A stretch of DNA of 64,000 nucleotides from Ga0077536 sp943370145 (GCA_943370145.1 CALRPY020000001.1:233031-297030); one strand, 5' to 3'; positions 42,836-52,219 are shown, numbered from the stretch's first letter. Notes: a model not told the origin generated them from the letters alone. Numbers and translations are program-made.

Positions 42836-44887
42836 TCAGGCCCGATCGAGCACCGGGAGCGGACCCAGGTCGATCGGCCCCTGGCCGATCACTTCGTACT
42901 GACGGGTCGGCAGACCGCGGCGCAGTCGCGCATAGGTCGCCAGCGCCCACAGCGGGAAGAAGCGGCTGTAGCCGTAGTAGCGCAGGTAGAACACGCGCGG
43001 GAAGCCGGTGCCCGTGTAAAGCTGGTCGTCCCATTCACCGTGCGCGTCCTGGTGTCGAATCAGGTAGTCGATGCCAGCCTTGACCTCGGGTGCGTGCACT
43101 TCGCCCACCGCCATCAGGCCTATCAGCGCCCATGCGGTCTGCGCGGCGGTGCTTTCGCCTTTGCCCTTCAGCATCGGGTCGTCATAGGTGTTGCAGCTCT
43201 CGCCCCAGCCGCCGTCGTCGTTCTGGGTGCTCTTGACCCAGTCGACGGCCTTGCGGATGTAGGGCTTGGCCGGGTCCTCGCCGATCGCGCCGAGGCCCGC
43301 GAGCACGCTCCAGGTGCCGTAGTGATAGTTGACGCCCCAGCGGCCGTACCAGGCGCCGCTGGGATCCTGGTCGCGCTTGAGGAACTCCACCGCGCGCGCG
43401 ACCGGCGGGAACTGCGCGTCATAACCCAGCATCGCCAGCACCTCGATGCAGCGGGCCGTCAGGTCCGCGGTGCCCGGGTCGACCAGCGCCCCGTGGTCCG
43501 CGAACGGGATGTTGTTCAGGTACTCGTAGTTGTTGCCGATGTCGAAGGCACCCCAGCTGCCGTCGGGGTTCTGCATCCCGAGCAGCCAGTTCACGCCCTG
43601 GTTGAGGCGCTTCAGCTTGCCTTCGCTGTCCTGCGCACCGGCGCGCAGCAGTGCCATCAGCACCATCGCCGTGTCGTCGACATCCGGGTACTTGTCGTTC
43701 TCGTACTGGAAGGCCCAGCCGCCGGACGCGAGGCCCTTAGCGTTGTCGCACCAGTCGCCCGGCACGAAGATCTGCTGATCGAACAGCCATTCGACAGCCT
43801 GCCTGACCGCCGGGTGCTCGGGATGCGTGCCGGCCTCGGTCAGCGCCGACAGCGTCAGGCAGGTGTCCCAGACGGGGGACACGCAGGGCTGGACCCAGGT
43901 TTCCTGTTCGCCCTCGACGACGAGATCCTCGATTGCACGCAGGGAGCGCACGAGGTCCGGATCGTCCGGCGCAGCGCCCAGCAGCTTGAACGCCATCGCC
44001 GCGTTGGCCATCGCCGGGTAGATTGCCCCGATGCCACCGACACCCTTCGTGTGCTCCCGCAGCCAGCGCTCGGCGCGCTTGAGCGCCGGTTCCCGCACGA
44101 ACGACGGGATGTAGGGATCGATGGCTTTCAGCATGCGGTCGATGAGGAGGAAGCTGTTCCCCAGCCATTTCCCGGGCTTGAACTTGTCGAGATTGCGCAG
44201 GGTTTCCGGCGCCTCGTTGAAGAGTTCGCGCACGCCCTGCTCGGGCTTGAGCTTCATCACCGGCCGCTTCGCGAAGATGATCAGCAAGGGCACGATGACG
44301 CAGCGCGACCAGTACGACACCTTGCTGAGGTTGAAGAACCACCACTTCGGCAGGTACATGATTTCGACCGGCATCGCCGGCACGGTTTCCCAGGGCATCT
44401 GGCCGAACATCGCAAGCGCGATGCGCGTGAACACGTTGCAGTGCTCTGCGCCCCCGTTGGCCTTGACCCAGTTCCGGGCGTGGACCATGTGCGGCGCGTC
44501 CGGCGCATCGCCGGCGAGCTTCAGTGCGAAATAGGCCTTGACCGTGGCGCTCATGTCGCCCGGACCTTCTTCGTACAGCGACCAGCTGCCGTTCTCGTGC
44601 TGCCGCCGCCGCAGGTAGCGCGCCAGGCGCTGCTCGCGCTGCGCGTCCACGATGCCGAAGAAATACTGCAGCATCAGGTACTCGGCCGGAATCGTGACGT
44701 CGGCCTCCAGGTCGAAGCGCCAGTGTCCGTCGTGGGCCTGGCGGGACAGCATCGCCTGGGCGGCATGCGTCATCGCCATCTGCACGGGGTCGGCCGAGGG
44801 TTCCAGCGCGTGTACCGCAGGCTGCAGGAAGACGTCGGCGCGTGTTCCGTTGAGTGCCTGCGAAGCCAGTTCGATTCGTTCGTTCAT
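42836..44887 (-). CDS. shc: squalene-hopene cyclase
   Basis: A 683-residue type II triterpene cyclase that turns squalene into hopene/hopanol at the inner membrane. The acid motif DXDD is D402-V-D404-D405 (DVDDTAMVL) and several QW repeats are visible (for example QDPSGAWYGRWG, QNDDGGWGES, QNPDGSWGAF). The segment QPCVSPVWDTCLTLSAL is also conserved. ATG 44887 (MNERIELASQAL) is preferred over a TTG four codons upstream. No other hopanoid genes (hpnCDE, hpnF partners, HpnH) are in the window, so it stands apart from a biosynthetic cluster. Confidence 0.95.
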   Translation of the reverse strand: MNERIELASQALNGTRADVFLQPAVHALEPSADPVQMAMTHAAQAMLSRQAHDGHWRFDLEADVTIPAEYLMLQYFFGIVDAQREQRLARYLRRRQHENGSWSLYEEGPGDMSATVKAYFALKLAGDAPDAPHMVHARNWVKANGGAEHCNVFTRIALAMFGQMPWETVPAMPVEIMYLPKWWFFNLSKVSYWSRCVIVPLLIIFAKRPVMKLKPEQGVRELFNEAPETLRNLDKFKPGKWLGNSFLLIDRMLKAIDPYIPSFVREPALKRAERWLREHTKGVGGIGAIYPAMANAAMAFKLLGAAPDDPDLVRSLRAIEDLVVEGEQETWVQPCVSPVWDTCLTLSALTEAGTHPEHPAVRQAVEWLFDQQIFVPGDWCDNAKGLASGGWAFQYENDKYPDVDDTAMVLMALLRAGAQDSEGKLKRLNQGVNWLLGMQNPDGSWGAFDIGNNYEYLNNIPFADHGALVDPGTADLTARCIEVLAMLGYDAQFPPVARAVEFLKRDQDPSGAWYGRWGVNYHYGTWSVLAGLGAIGEDPAKPYIRKAVDWVKSTQNDDGGWGESCNTYDDPMLKGKGESTAAQTAWALIGLMAVGEVHAPEVKAGIDYLIRHQDAHGEWDDQLYTGTGFPRVFYLRYYGYSRFFPLWALATYARLRRGLPTRQYEVIGQGPIDLGPLPVLDRA

Positions 44888-44938
44888 GCTGCCGCTCAAG
44901 TTGTGAGGTCATGCCTCAGATGGGGTCTTCCGCCGCGC

Positions 44939-44957
44939 CGCATGGAGGCTCCATGCG
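44939..44957. promoter_or_regulatory. 19-bp palindrome upstream of squalene-hopene cyclase
   Basis: CGCATGGAG and CTCCATGCG flank a single G at 44948, a perfect 9-bp inverted repeat about 52 bases upstream of the cyclase ATG on the minus strand. A one-base centre fits a DNA operator for a dimeric repressor better than an RNA hairpin. The regulator is unknown. Confidence 0.5.
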
Positions 44958-45074
44958 CCGGCGAAACTACTGCCAACCCGCGCATCAGTCCCTGACGCAC
45001 GTCGACCGCTCCCGACCGCACCGCAATGCGGCCGGGCTGCATCCGGTCGATGTTTGACATTCCACTCGGGGCCG

Positions 45075-45110
45075 GGCGGGAGTCAGCGGCCCGCCAGCAT
45101 TTTTATTTTT
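45075..45110 (+). terminator. intrinsic terminator-like element on the plus strand
   Basis: GGCGGG at 45075-45080 pairs with CCCGCC at 45090-45095 around a 9-base loop, followed by AGCA and a T-rich run TTTTTATTTTT (45100-45110). No plus-strand gene precedes it, so it would end an antisense or small RNA. Confidence 0.45.
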
Positions 45111-45297
45111 GTGCCAAAACGCAACAGCATTCTATTGGAGAAGGCAGCAAATGCAAACGCTTACGCGTGACTCGAATCTGTAATCCGCAGCTTGTTGCAA
45201 TTGAGCAACGGCGATCCTGCCCGCAGCCGGTCAGGGACGGCGGGGCGTTGGACGAGCGGGGGCGGGAATGGTTCGACGCAGCAAAAGGCGCGGCCGC

Positions 45298-47052
45298 TCA
45301 CCAGCCCGGACTGGCCCGCCCGGGAGAAGTGCGCTGCAGCCATTCGAGGAAGCCGTCGAACAGCAGGGGACGGCTGAAAAGGAAGCCCTGCACCACCTCG
45401 CAACCCTGGCGGCGCAGGAAGTCCAGCTGGGCCTCGTTCTCGACGCCCTCGGCAACCACGTGCAGGCGCAGCGCCTGGCTCAGCGCGAGGATCGCCTGCG
45501 TGATCGCCTCGTCGTCCGGGTCCCCCGGCAGGTCGCGGATGAAGGAGCGGTCGATCTTGAGGCCGTCGATGGGGAATTTCTTCAGATAGGCCAGTGACGA
45601 GTAGCCGGTGCCGAAGTCGTCGAGATAGATCGAGGTGCCCAGCGCCTTGAGTTCGTTCAGCGCGATCTGGCTGGCCTCGGTGTCGTCCATCAGCAGGCTC
45701 TCGGTGATTTCGAGTTCGAGCTGGCGCGGCGCGATGCCCGAGTCCTGGAGGGCCCGGCGCACGATGCTGGTCAGTTCACCGTGGCGGAACTGGCGCGCGG
45801 ACAGGTTGACCGCGACGCTGACGTGATCGAAGCCCGCCGCGTGCCATTTGCGGATGTCGGCGCAGGCGCGCCGCAGCACCCACTCGCCGATCGGGACGAT
45901 GAGCCCCGTTTCCTCGGCGACCGGGATGAAATCCACGGGGGAAACGAGGCCGTGCTGGGGGTTTTCCCAGCGCAGCAGGGCCTCGGCGCCGAGGATTTCG
46001 CCCGTCTGGACCGAGACCTTAGGCTGGTAGCACAGATGGAACTCCTGCCGCTCGACCGCGTGGCGCAAGGCCGACTCGATACCGAGGCGCTTGACGGCGC
46101 GGGCGCTGAGATCGGCGGTGAACAGGTGGAACTTGTTCCTGCCCTCCTCCTTCGCCCGGTACATCGCGGCGTCCGCATTGCGGAGCAGACCGTTCAGGTC
46201 GATGTCGTCGGTCGGGAAGAAGGTCACACCAATACTGGTCGTGACATAGATTTCGTGGTTGCGCAGCAGCAGCGGTGCCTCGAGCGACCTGATGATCTTG
46301 CGGCAGACGATCTCGGCGTCGACCGGGGCGTCGAGGCCCTCGAGGACCACCGTGAACTCGTCGCCGCCGAGGCGCGCGATGGTGTCCGACTTGCGCACGC
46401 AGGTCTTCAGCCGCGCAGCCACCTCGACGAGCAGCTCGTCGCCGGCCAGGTGGCCCAGGGTGTCGTTGACCGACTTGAAACGATCGAGGTCCAGGAACAG
46501 CAGCGCCACCAGCTTGCCCGCGCGTTCGGCACGGGACATGGCCTGGTGCAGGCGGTCCCGGAACAACTCCCGGTTGGCGAGCCCCGTGAGCTTGTCGTAG
46601 TGCGACAGGAACGCGAAATGCTGGTCCGACTCCTTGCGCTCGATGGCGTAGCGGATGGTCTTGAGAATCAGCGGGCCGTCGCTCTGCCCCTTGATCAGGT
46701 AGTCCTGCGCACCGTGCTTCAGCAGTTCCAGCGCGAACGGGTCGTCGTCGCAGTGGCTCAGCACGACCAGCGGCACCTCGGGTGCCGCGGCCACGAGTTC
46801 GCGCAGGGTTTCGAGGCCGTCCGAGTCCGGCAGATGCAGGTCGGTGATGATGGCGTCGAAGCCCGTCCGTTGCAGGCGTTCGAGCCCCGCGTGCAGGGTC
46901 GTGACGTGCTCCAGCCACAGTGACCGCGGCCCGGCGTCGTCGACCAGGGAACGGAAAAGGATGGCGTCACCGGGGTTGTCTTCGATCAGCAGGACATGGA
47001 GCTGCTCTCGACAGCGCGACGAGGCACCAGATAACGGTTCGAGTAAGGCCAT
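45298..47052 (-). CDS. REC-GGDEF-EAL c-di-GMP signalling protein
   Basis: A 584-residue cytosolic protein with a receiver domain (about 17-135, acidic ED at 24-25, phosphoacceptor D71 in IITDLHLPDSDG), a GGDEF domain (intact GGDEF at 229-233, with an inhibitory-site RXXD at 220-223) and an EAL domain (EAL at 357-359, then DDFGTGYSSLAYLK and VVAEGVE). Both catalytic motifs are intact, so it could make or break c-di-GMP under control by phosphorylation from an unlinked kinase. Start ATG 47052; earlier in-frame sequence is not protein-like. It is divergent from motAB, a context that suits motility control. Confidence 0.92.
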   Translation of the reverse strand: MALLEPLSGASSRCREQLHVLLIEDNPGDAILFRSLVDDAGPRSLWLEHVTTLHAGLERLQRTGFDAIITDLHLPDSDGLETLRELVAAAPEVPLVVLSHCDDDPFALELLKHGAQDYLIKGQSDGPLILKTIRYAIERKESDQHFAFLSHYDKLTGLANRELFRDRLHQAMSRAERAGKLVALLFLDLDRFKSVNDTLGHLAGDELLVEVAARLKTCVRKSDTIARLGGDEFTVVLEGLDAPVDAEIVCRKIIRSLEAPLLLRNHEIYVTTSIGVTFFPTDDIDLNGLLRNADAAMYRAKEEGRNKFHLFTADLSARAVKRLGIESALRHAVERQEFHLCYQPKVSVQTGEILGAEALLRWENPQHGLVSPVDFIPVAEETGLIVPIGEWVLRRACADIRKWHAAGFDHVSVAVNLSARQFRHGELTSIVRRALQDSGIAPRQLELEITESLLMDDTEASQIALNELKALGTSIYLDDFGTGYSSLAYLKKFPIDGLKIDRSFIRDLPGDPDDEAITQAILALSQALRLHVVAEGVENEAQLDFLRRQGCEVVQGFLFSRPLLFDGFLEWLQRTSPGRASPGW

Positions 47053-47187
47053 GTGTCTCCGGGTCCTGGCTGACCGGGTCTGATGATCCCGATGCAAACG
47101 ATGCGAAGTGACGCACGTGGCGCAAGAGCGGCGCGGAGCCGCGAAAACTTTAACGGTCCATCGCGTCGCCGCTGCCGCCTTGCGACC

Positions 47188-47214
47188 TAAAGCGCGCAGG
47201 CCGGGCGCCGATAA
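47188..47214 (+). promoter_or_regulatory. sigma-28 (FliA) promoter of motAB
   Basis: TAAAGCGC at 47188-47195, an 11-base spacer and GCCGATAA at 47207-47214. The E. coli FliA consensus is TAAAGTTT-N11-GCCGATAA, so the -10 element and spacing are exact and TAAAG of the -35 element is conserved. It lies 33 bp upstream of the motA ATG. Confidence 0.85.
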
Positions 47215-47247
47215 ATTGAGCGCTGCATCAATCGACCCTGGACGCAA

Positions 47248-48102
47248 ATGAATCTGATCGTTGGCATCGTGCTGGTTTTCGGCTGCGTGGCGGGCGGCTT
47301 CGTGCTGTCACACGGCAACCTCGTGACGCTCTGGCAACCCTACGAACTGCTGGTCATCGGCGGCGCGGCCTTCGGCGCCTTCGTGATTTCGAACCCCGGC
47401 AAGCTCATCAAGGCGACGCTGGCCTCCATTCCGATGCTGCTGAAGGGGTCGAAGTACAAGAAGGCGCTTTATCTCGACGCGCTGGCACTGCTCTATGACC
47501 TGCTCCAGAAGGCCCGCAAGGAAGGCATGATGTCGCTGGAGGCCGACGTCGAGGATCCCGAAAAGAGTCCGATCTTCGGCAAGTACCCGCCGCTCCAGCA
47601 CGACCATCACGTGGTCGACTTCATCACCGACTACCTGCGCCTGATGGTCGGCGGCAGCATCAAGAATGCGTTCGAGCTCGAGAACCTCATGGACGTCGAG
47701 CTCGAGACCCATCACAACGAGGCGCACCAGCTGCCGGCGGCGATCCAGCGCGTGTCGGACGGCCTGCCGGGCTTCGGCATCGTCGCGGCCGTGCTCGGCA
47801 TCGTGATCACGATGGGATCGCTGGGCGGCCCGCCGGAAGTTCTGGGTCACCACGTCGCGGCGGCCCTCGTCGGCACCTTCCTCGGCATCCTGCTCGCGTA
47901 CGGATTCGTCGGCCCCATGTCGACGATGGTCGAGCACGTCCTGCGCGACGAATCGCAGTTCTACATCGTGCTGAAGACCGTGCTGGTCGCCTCCCAGCAG
48001 GGCTACTCGCCGCAGATCGCCGTGGAGTTCGGTCGCAAGGCGGTCTTCTCGACCGAGCGCCCGAGCTTCAAGGAGCTCGAAGATCACGTGAAACGGAAGT
48101 AG
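47248..48102 (+). CDS. motA: flagellar motor stator protein MotA
   Basis: A 284-residue inner-membrane protein with four hydrophobic segments. The functionally key prolines are in GLPGFGIVAAVLGIVITMGS and LLAYGFVGPMSTMVEHVL. The cytoplasmic loop contains ARKEGMMSLEADVEDPEKSP, typical of proton-type MotA. With MotB it forms the proton channel that drives flagellar rotation. It starts 33 bp after a sigma-28-type promoter and precedes motB by 28 bp. No other flagellar genes are present in the window. Confidence 0.95.
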   Translation: MNLIVGIVLVFGCVAGGFVLSHGNLVTLWQPYELLVIGGAAFGAFVISNPGKLIKATLASIPMLLKGSKYKKALYLDALALLYDLLQKARKEGMMSLEADVEDPEKSPIFGKYPPLQHDHHVVDFITDYLRLMVGGSIKNAFELENLMDVELETHHNEAHQLPAAIQRVSDGLPGFGIVAAVLGIVITMGSLGGPPEVLGHHVAAALVGTFLGILLAYGFVGPMSTMVEHVLRDESQFYIVLKTVLVASQQGYSPQIAVEFGRKAVFSTERPSFKELEDHVKRK

Positions 48103-48130
48103 GGCTCCGCCCGCACAGGCCACGCCAGCA

Positions 48131-49162
48131 ATGCCAGTCGAATCACCCCCGATCATCATCAAGAAGATCAAGAAGGGCGGCCACGGCCACCACGGCGGTG
48201 CGTGGAAGGTCGCCTACGCCGACTTCGTCACCGCGATGATGGCCTTCTTCATGCTGCTGTGGTTGCTGGGTTCGACCACCGAGCAGCAGAAGCAGGCCAT
48301 CTCGAACTACATGAACGACCCGCTCGCGAGCACTGGACCGGGCGGCGCGGGCGCCAATCCCGTCCTCGACGGCGGCGACGGGATACTCGAGGGCGAGGGC
48401 CCTTCACCCTTTCCGCAGGCGACACCTGGCGAGGTCGATGAGGATATCGAGGGCATCGGCGCGCCTGCCGACGAGGAACTCGAGAAGCTCGCGGAGCAGG
48501 CCGAGCGCGAGCGCATGGAATCACTGCTGGAAGACCTGAAGCAGGCGATCGACGCCGGCCAGGCGCTCAAGCCGTTCAAGGATCAGTTGCTGCTCGACAT
48601 CACCAACGAGGGGCTTCGCATCCAGATCGTCGACCGCGAAAACCGCGCGATGTTCGCCTCGGGCAGCCCGGTGCTGGAACCCTACGCGCGGGAAATCCTG
48701 CGCGAGATCGTGAAGGTCATCAACCAGGTGCCCAACCGCATCAGCATTTCCGGCCACACCGACCGCACGCCCTACGCGAGCGGCAACGGGTACAGCAACT
48801 GGGAACTGTCCGCCGACCGCGCCAACGCGGCGCGACGCGAACTGCTGGCGGGCGGCATGCCGGAAGACAAGATTGGCCGCGTGGTCGGCTTGAGTTCCTC
48901 GGTGCTGTTCGACCAGCACAATCCGTTCAGCCCGATCAACCGTCGGATCAGCATCATCGTCATGAACAAGGCCGCGGAGGCCGCGGTGAGCGAAGGCGAA
49001 GGCCGGACTGGTCGGGACGAGGACACGGCGGGCGAAGACAGCGTGCCGGCACCCGCCGAGCGCGCCGCACTCGACGATGCCACGACAGAGGATGTCGCCG
49101 CCCCGGACGACGTGGCGAAGGCCCCTGGCGGAGCTGCGGAGGCTGCGGTCGTCTCGAAGTGA
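48131..49162 (+). CDS. motB: flagellar motor stator protein MotB
   Basis: A 343-residue stator subunit. After a basic, His/Gly-rich N-terminus the single membrane helix carries the proton-binding aspartate D31 (KVAYADFVTAMMAFFMLLWL). A plug/linker region leads to an OmpA-like peptidoglycan-binding domain (ISISGHTDRTPYASGNGYSN, and NRRISIIVMN at its end). About 60 acidic, low-complexity residues follow the OmpA domain, a longer tail than in E. coli MotB. Confidence 0.95.
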   Translation: MPVESPPIIIKKIKKGGHGHHGGAWKVAYADFVTAMMAFFMLLWLLGSTTEQQKQAISNYMNDPLASTGPGGAGANPVLDGGDGILEGEGPSPFPQATPGEVDEDIEGIGAPADEELEKLAEQAERERMESLLEDLKQAIDAGQALKPFKDQLLLDITNEGLRIQIVDRENRAMFASGSPVLEPYAREILREIVKVINQVPNRISISGHTDRTPYASGNGYSNWELSADRANAARRELLAGGMPEDKIGRVVGLSSSVLFDQHNPFSPINRRISIIVMNKAAEAAVSEGEGRTGRDEDTAGEDSVPAPAERAALDDATTEDVAAPDDVAKAPGGAAEAAVVSK

Positions 49163-49183
49163 GCGGGCCGGGTCGCGTCGCCC

Positions 49184-51067
49184 TCAGATCTCGATCTGCG
49201 CCCCGATCTCGATGATGCGGTTCGGCGGCAGGTGGAAGAACTTGGCCGCGCTGGTCGCATTGCGGGACATCAACGCGAAAACGTGGCGGCGCAGGCGGCT
49301 GAGGACACTGCCCGTCTGCCCCACCAGCACCGTTTCACGGCCCAGGAAGAAGGTCGTGTCGATATCGTCGTAGTTGAAACCCGGTTGGTCCGCGCGGCGC
49401 AGTTCGCGCGGCAGGTTCGGTCGCTCCATGAAGCCGTAGGTCAGCACCATGCGGCTGACGCCGAGGCCCAGCGTTTCGAACTCGATGCGACCGGCCGGCG
49501 ATACGTAGGGCACCCGCGCGCTCGCCACCGTCAGCAGCAGCACGCGTTCGTGGAGCACCTTGTTGTGCTTCATGTTGTGCAGCAGCGCCCGGGGCACGCC
49601 TTCACGCTGGCCGGTCAGGAAAATCGCGGTGCCGGGCACCCGTGTCGGCTGGTCCAGCGCCAGGCTCTGCAGGAACAGCCCCGTCTCCAGGTTCTCGTCG
49701 GCCAGCGCCCGGTACAGCGCCGTCCTGCCCTGCTTCCAGGTCACCATCAACGAGTAGAGGACCAGGGCGAAGACCACGGGCAGCCAGCCGCCCGCCGGGA
49801 TCTTCGCGAGGTTCGACGAAAAGAACGTCAGGTCGATGCACAGGAACGGGATGGCGACGCCGGCGGCAAGCCAGCGACGCCAGCCCCAGACGTGTCGCGC
49901 GACGAAATACAGGAACAGCGTGGTCGCGAGCATCGTCGTCGACACCGCCACGCCGTAGGCCGCGGCGAGCGCGCTGGATTCCTCGAAAATGAACACCAGC
50001 AGCAGGGTCCCGGCCATGAACACCCAGTTCACGGTGGGGATATAGATCTGCCCCATCGCGCTGCTCGAGGTCTGGCGGATGTCCAGACGCGGCGCATAGC
50101 CCAACTGGACCGCGGTGTTCGCGACCGAAAACGCGCCGGAGATGACGGCCTGGGACGCTATCACGGTCGCGGCCGTGGCGAGCACGACCATCGGGAAGAC
50201 GCCCCAGGCCGGCACCGCGGCATAGAACAGATGGTCGAGCACCGCCGGTTCCCGCAGCAGCAGCGCGCCCTGCCCCAGGTAGTTCAGCGTCAGACCGGGC
50301 AGAACCAGCGCAAACCACGCGCGCTGGATGGGTTTGCGGCCGAAATGCCCCATGTCGGCGTACAGCGCCTCGCCGCCCGTCACCACCAGGAACACCGACC
50401 CCATGACCAGGAAGGACAACCAGCCGTTGTCGACGAAGAAGCGCAACGCGTGCACCGGGTTCAGCGCGGCGAGCACCGCGGGGGTCTGCGCGATGGACAC
50501 CACCCCGAGGATACCCAGGGTGGTGAACCAGATCGCGATGACGGGCCCGAAGACCGCGCCGATCCGGGCCGTGCCGAAACGCTGGAAGCCGTAGAGGCCG
50601 AGCAGAATGCCCGCGGCAAGCGGCATCACGTAGGGCGCGAGCACGGGTGTTTCGAACTTGAGTCCCTCCACCGCGCTGAGGACGGAAATCGCGGGGGTGA
50701 TCATCGCATCCGCGAACAGCAGCGAGGCACCGACGAGCCCGAGCACCGCGAACGCGCCCCGCCACTGGTGATGCTTCCGGGTCCGCGTCACCACCAGCGC
50801 CATCAGCGCGAGGATACCGCCCTCGCCATCGTTGTCCGCACGAAGGATGAACAGGACGTATTCGATGGAGATGACCAGCACCAGGACCCAGAACATGACC
50901 GAGAGCACGCCCAGCACGTTCGCTTCGCTGACGGCGAGCGCGTGGTGGGCGTCATTGAAGCATTCCCGGAGTGCGTACAGCGGGCTGGTGCCGATGTCAC
51001 CGAACACCACGCCCAGCGCCGCGAGGGTGGCGCCCTTACGCAGGCCCGTGTGGCCGGCCTGGCTCAC
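49184..51067 (-). CDS. kup: potassium uptake protein Kup
   Basis: A 627-residue Kup/HAK/KT potassium symporter with about twelve membrane segments and a C-terminal cytosolic domain. GVVFGDIGTSPLYALRECF at the N-terminus and YGFMERPNLPRELR in the tail are diagnostic. It takes up K+ with protons. ATG or first codon at 51067. It converges on motB with a 21-bp gap and is divergent from a DMT transporter. No cyclic-di-AMP-related riboswitch was recognised upstream. Confidence 0.95.
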   Translation of the reverse strand: MSQAGHTGLRKGATLAALGVVFGDIGTSPLYALRECFNDAHHALAVSEANVLGVLSVMFWVLVLVISIEYVLFILRADNDGEGGILALMALVVTRTRKHHQWRGAFAVLGLVGASLLFADAMITPAISVLSAVEGLKFETPVLAPYVMPLAAGILLGLYGFQRFGTARIGAVFGPVIAIWFTTLGILGVVSIAQTPAVLAALNPVHALRFFVDNGWLSFLVMGSVFLVVTGGEALYADMGHFGRKPIQRAWFALVLPGLTLNYLGQGALLLREPAVLDHLFYAAVPAWGVFPMVVLATAATVIASQAVISGAFSVANTAVQLGYAPRLDIRQTSSSAMGQIYIPTVNWVFMAGTLLLVFIFEESSALAAAYGVAVSTTMLATTLFLYFVARHVWGWRRWLAAGVAIPFLCIDLTFFSSNLAKIPAGGWLPVVFALVLYSLMVTWKQGRTALYRALADENLETGLFLQSLALDQPTRVPGTAIFLTGQREGVPRALLHNMKHNKVLHERVLLLTVASARVPYVSPAGRIEFETLGLGVSRMVLTYGFMERPNLPRELRRADQPGFNYDDIDTTFFLGRETVLVGQTGSVLSRLRRHVFALMSRNATSAAKFFHLPPNRIIEIGAQIEI

Positions 51068-51319
51068 GTGTTGATGGCCGACACCAGCCGGTCCCGGGAA
51101 TGAAGAAGTGGGGAACGCAAGGTTTCGAGTCCGGATCGCGGTCGGCGAGTGGTGCTGCAGTGCGCAATTCTACGCCCCGAACAGGGTTTGTACAGTCGCC
51201 CCGGGACCGGCCGGGTCGCCCTGCATCGTGGCCGCCGGCGATGATTGCCGCGCGTCGTCCGCGCCCATAGAGTGTCGGACCGGGCCGGTTGCCGGCCCCA
51301 CCCGAGAACGCACCGCTCC

Positions 51320-52219
51320 ATGCAATCACTGCTGCCCATGGCCGCACTGGCCTTCATTTCACTGATCTGGGGCTACAGCTGGGTCCTGAACAAACTGGCG
51401 CTCGACTCGGCCGGCCCGTTCACATTCTCGGCCTGGCGCATGAGCATCGCGTCCCTGTGCCTGTTGCTCGCGCTGCTGCTGACCGGTCGCAGCCTGCGCC
51501 CCGGCCGCTGGCCAGAACTGCTGCGCCTGGGACTGGTGCAGACCACCGGTTTTGTCGGCATCAGCATGTGGGCCCTGGTCGAGGGCAGCATCGGGCGCAC
51601 CGCCATCCTCGTCTTCACGATGCCGTTCTGGACCATCGCATTCGCATGGCCGCTGCTGAACGAGCGGATCAAGGACTGGCAGTGGCTCGCGCTGGGCCTC
51701 GCGCTCGCGGGCCTGACGTCCATCGTGCAACCCTGGGACATCCAGGGATCGCTGCTCAGCAAGGGGCTCGCCGTCGCCTCGGGAATCGCCTGGGCCATCA
51801 GTTCCGTCGAGGTCAAGCGCATGCAGCGGCGGGCGCCGATGGACCTCCTGAGCCTCACCACCTGGCAGATGGCCTTCGGCACCCTGCCGCTGTGGTTCAT
51901 CGCCAGCGCCGTCGGCGAGCCGGCGCCGGCGTGGAGCGCCGAGTTCGTCGCGATCCTGCTCACGCTCGCGGTGGTGTCGACCGCCGTCTGCTGGTTCCTG
52001 TGGATGTATGCGCTGCGCCATCTGCACACGGGCGTCGCGAGCATGGGCATGCTCGTGATCCCGGTCGTCGCGCTGGTCAGCGCGCACTGGCATTTTGGTG
52101 AAACGACCTCGCCCGGCGAGTACATCGGCTTCGGCCTGATCGCGTCAGCCCTCGCGCTGCTCAGTTGGCGGGCCTGGGTCCAGCACCGGGAGATGGCGCC
52201 TGTCGTTGGGCAGGAGTGA
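51320..52219 (+). CDS. EamA/DMT-family transporter
   Basis: A 299-residue membrane protein with ten hydrophobic segments. The N-terminal LIWGYSWVLNKLALDSAGPF and second-repeat HLHTGVASMGMLVIPVVALV are typical of the RhaT/EamA branch. Substrate unknown. Start at ATG 51320, since residues encoded before it are hydrophilic. Divergent from kup across a 252-bp region with no distinct operator. Confidence 0.85.
   Translation: MQSLLPMAALAFISLIWGYSWVLNKLALDSAGPFTFSAWRMSIASLCLLLALLLTGRSLRPGRWPELLRLGLVQTTGFVGISMWALVEGSIGRTAILVFTMPFWTIAFAWPLLNERIKDWQWLALGLALAGLTSIVQPWDIQGSLLSKGLAVASGIAWAISSVEVKRMQRRAPMDLLSLTTWQMAFGTLPLWFIASAVGEPAPAWSAEFVAILLTLAVVSTAVCWFLWMYALRHLHTGVASMGMLVIPVVALVSAHWHFGETTSPGEYIGFGLIASALALLSWRAWVQHREMAPVVGQE

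Larger units (their letters stand above)
44888..45297. other. 410-bp intergenic region rich in regulatory-looking signals
   Basis: Between the cyclase start and the stop of the signalling gene. It contains a 19-bp palindrome (44939-44957), a TTGACA hexamer (45054-45059), a plus-strand terminator-like hairpin with T-tract (45075-45110), an AT-rich stretch, a 10-codon ORF with a good ribosome-binding site (45151-45183) and a CAATTG-centred near-palindrome (45192-45208). No longer gene is supported. Confidence 0.5.

Noticed and set aside
42698..44995. 765-codon plus-strand open frame, longer than the gene opposite
   Set aside because: The minus strand encodes squalene-hopene cyclase with DXDD and QW motifs; the plus-strand product is His/Arg/Val-rich and motif-free.
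45151..45183. 10-codon ORF with GGAGAAGG upstream as a separate gene
   Set aside because: Too short to support and no plus-strand gene follows for which it could be a leader peptide; kept only as part of the regulatory-region finding.
49232..51103. 623-codon plus-strand open frame
   Set aside because: Antisense to kup; His/Arg/Gln-rich translation without membrane segments.
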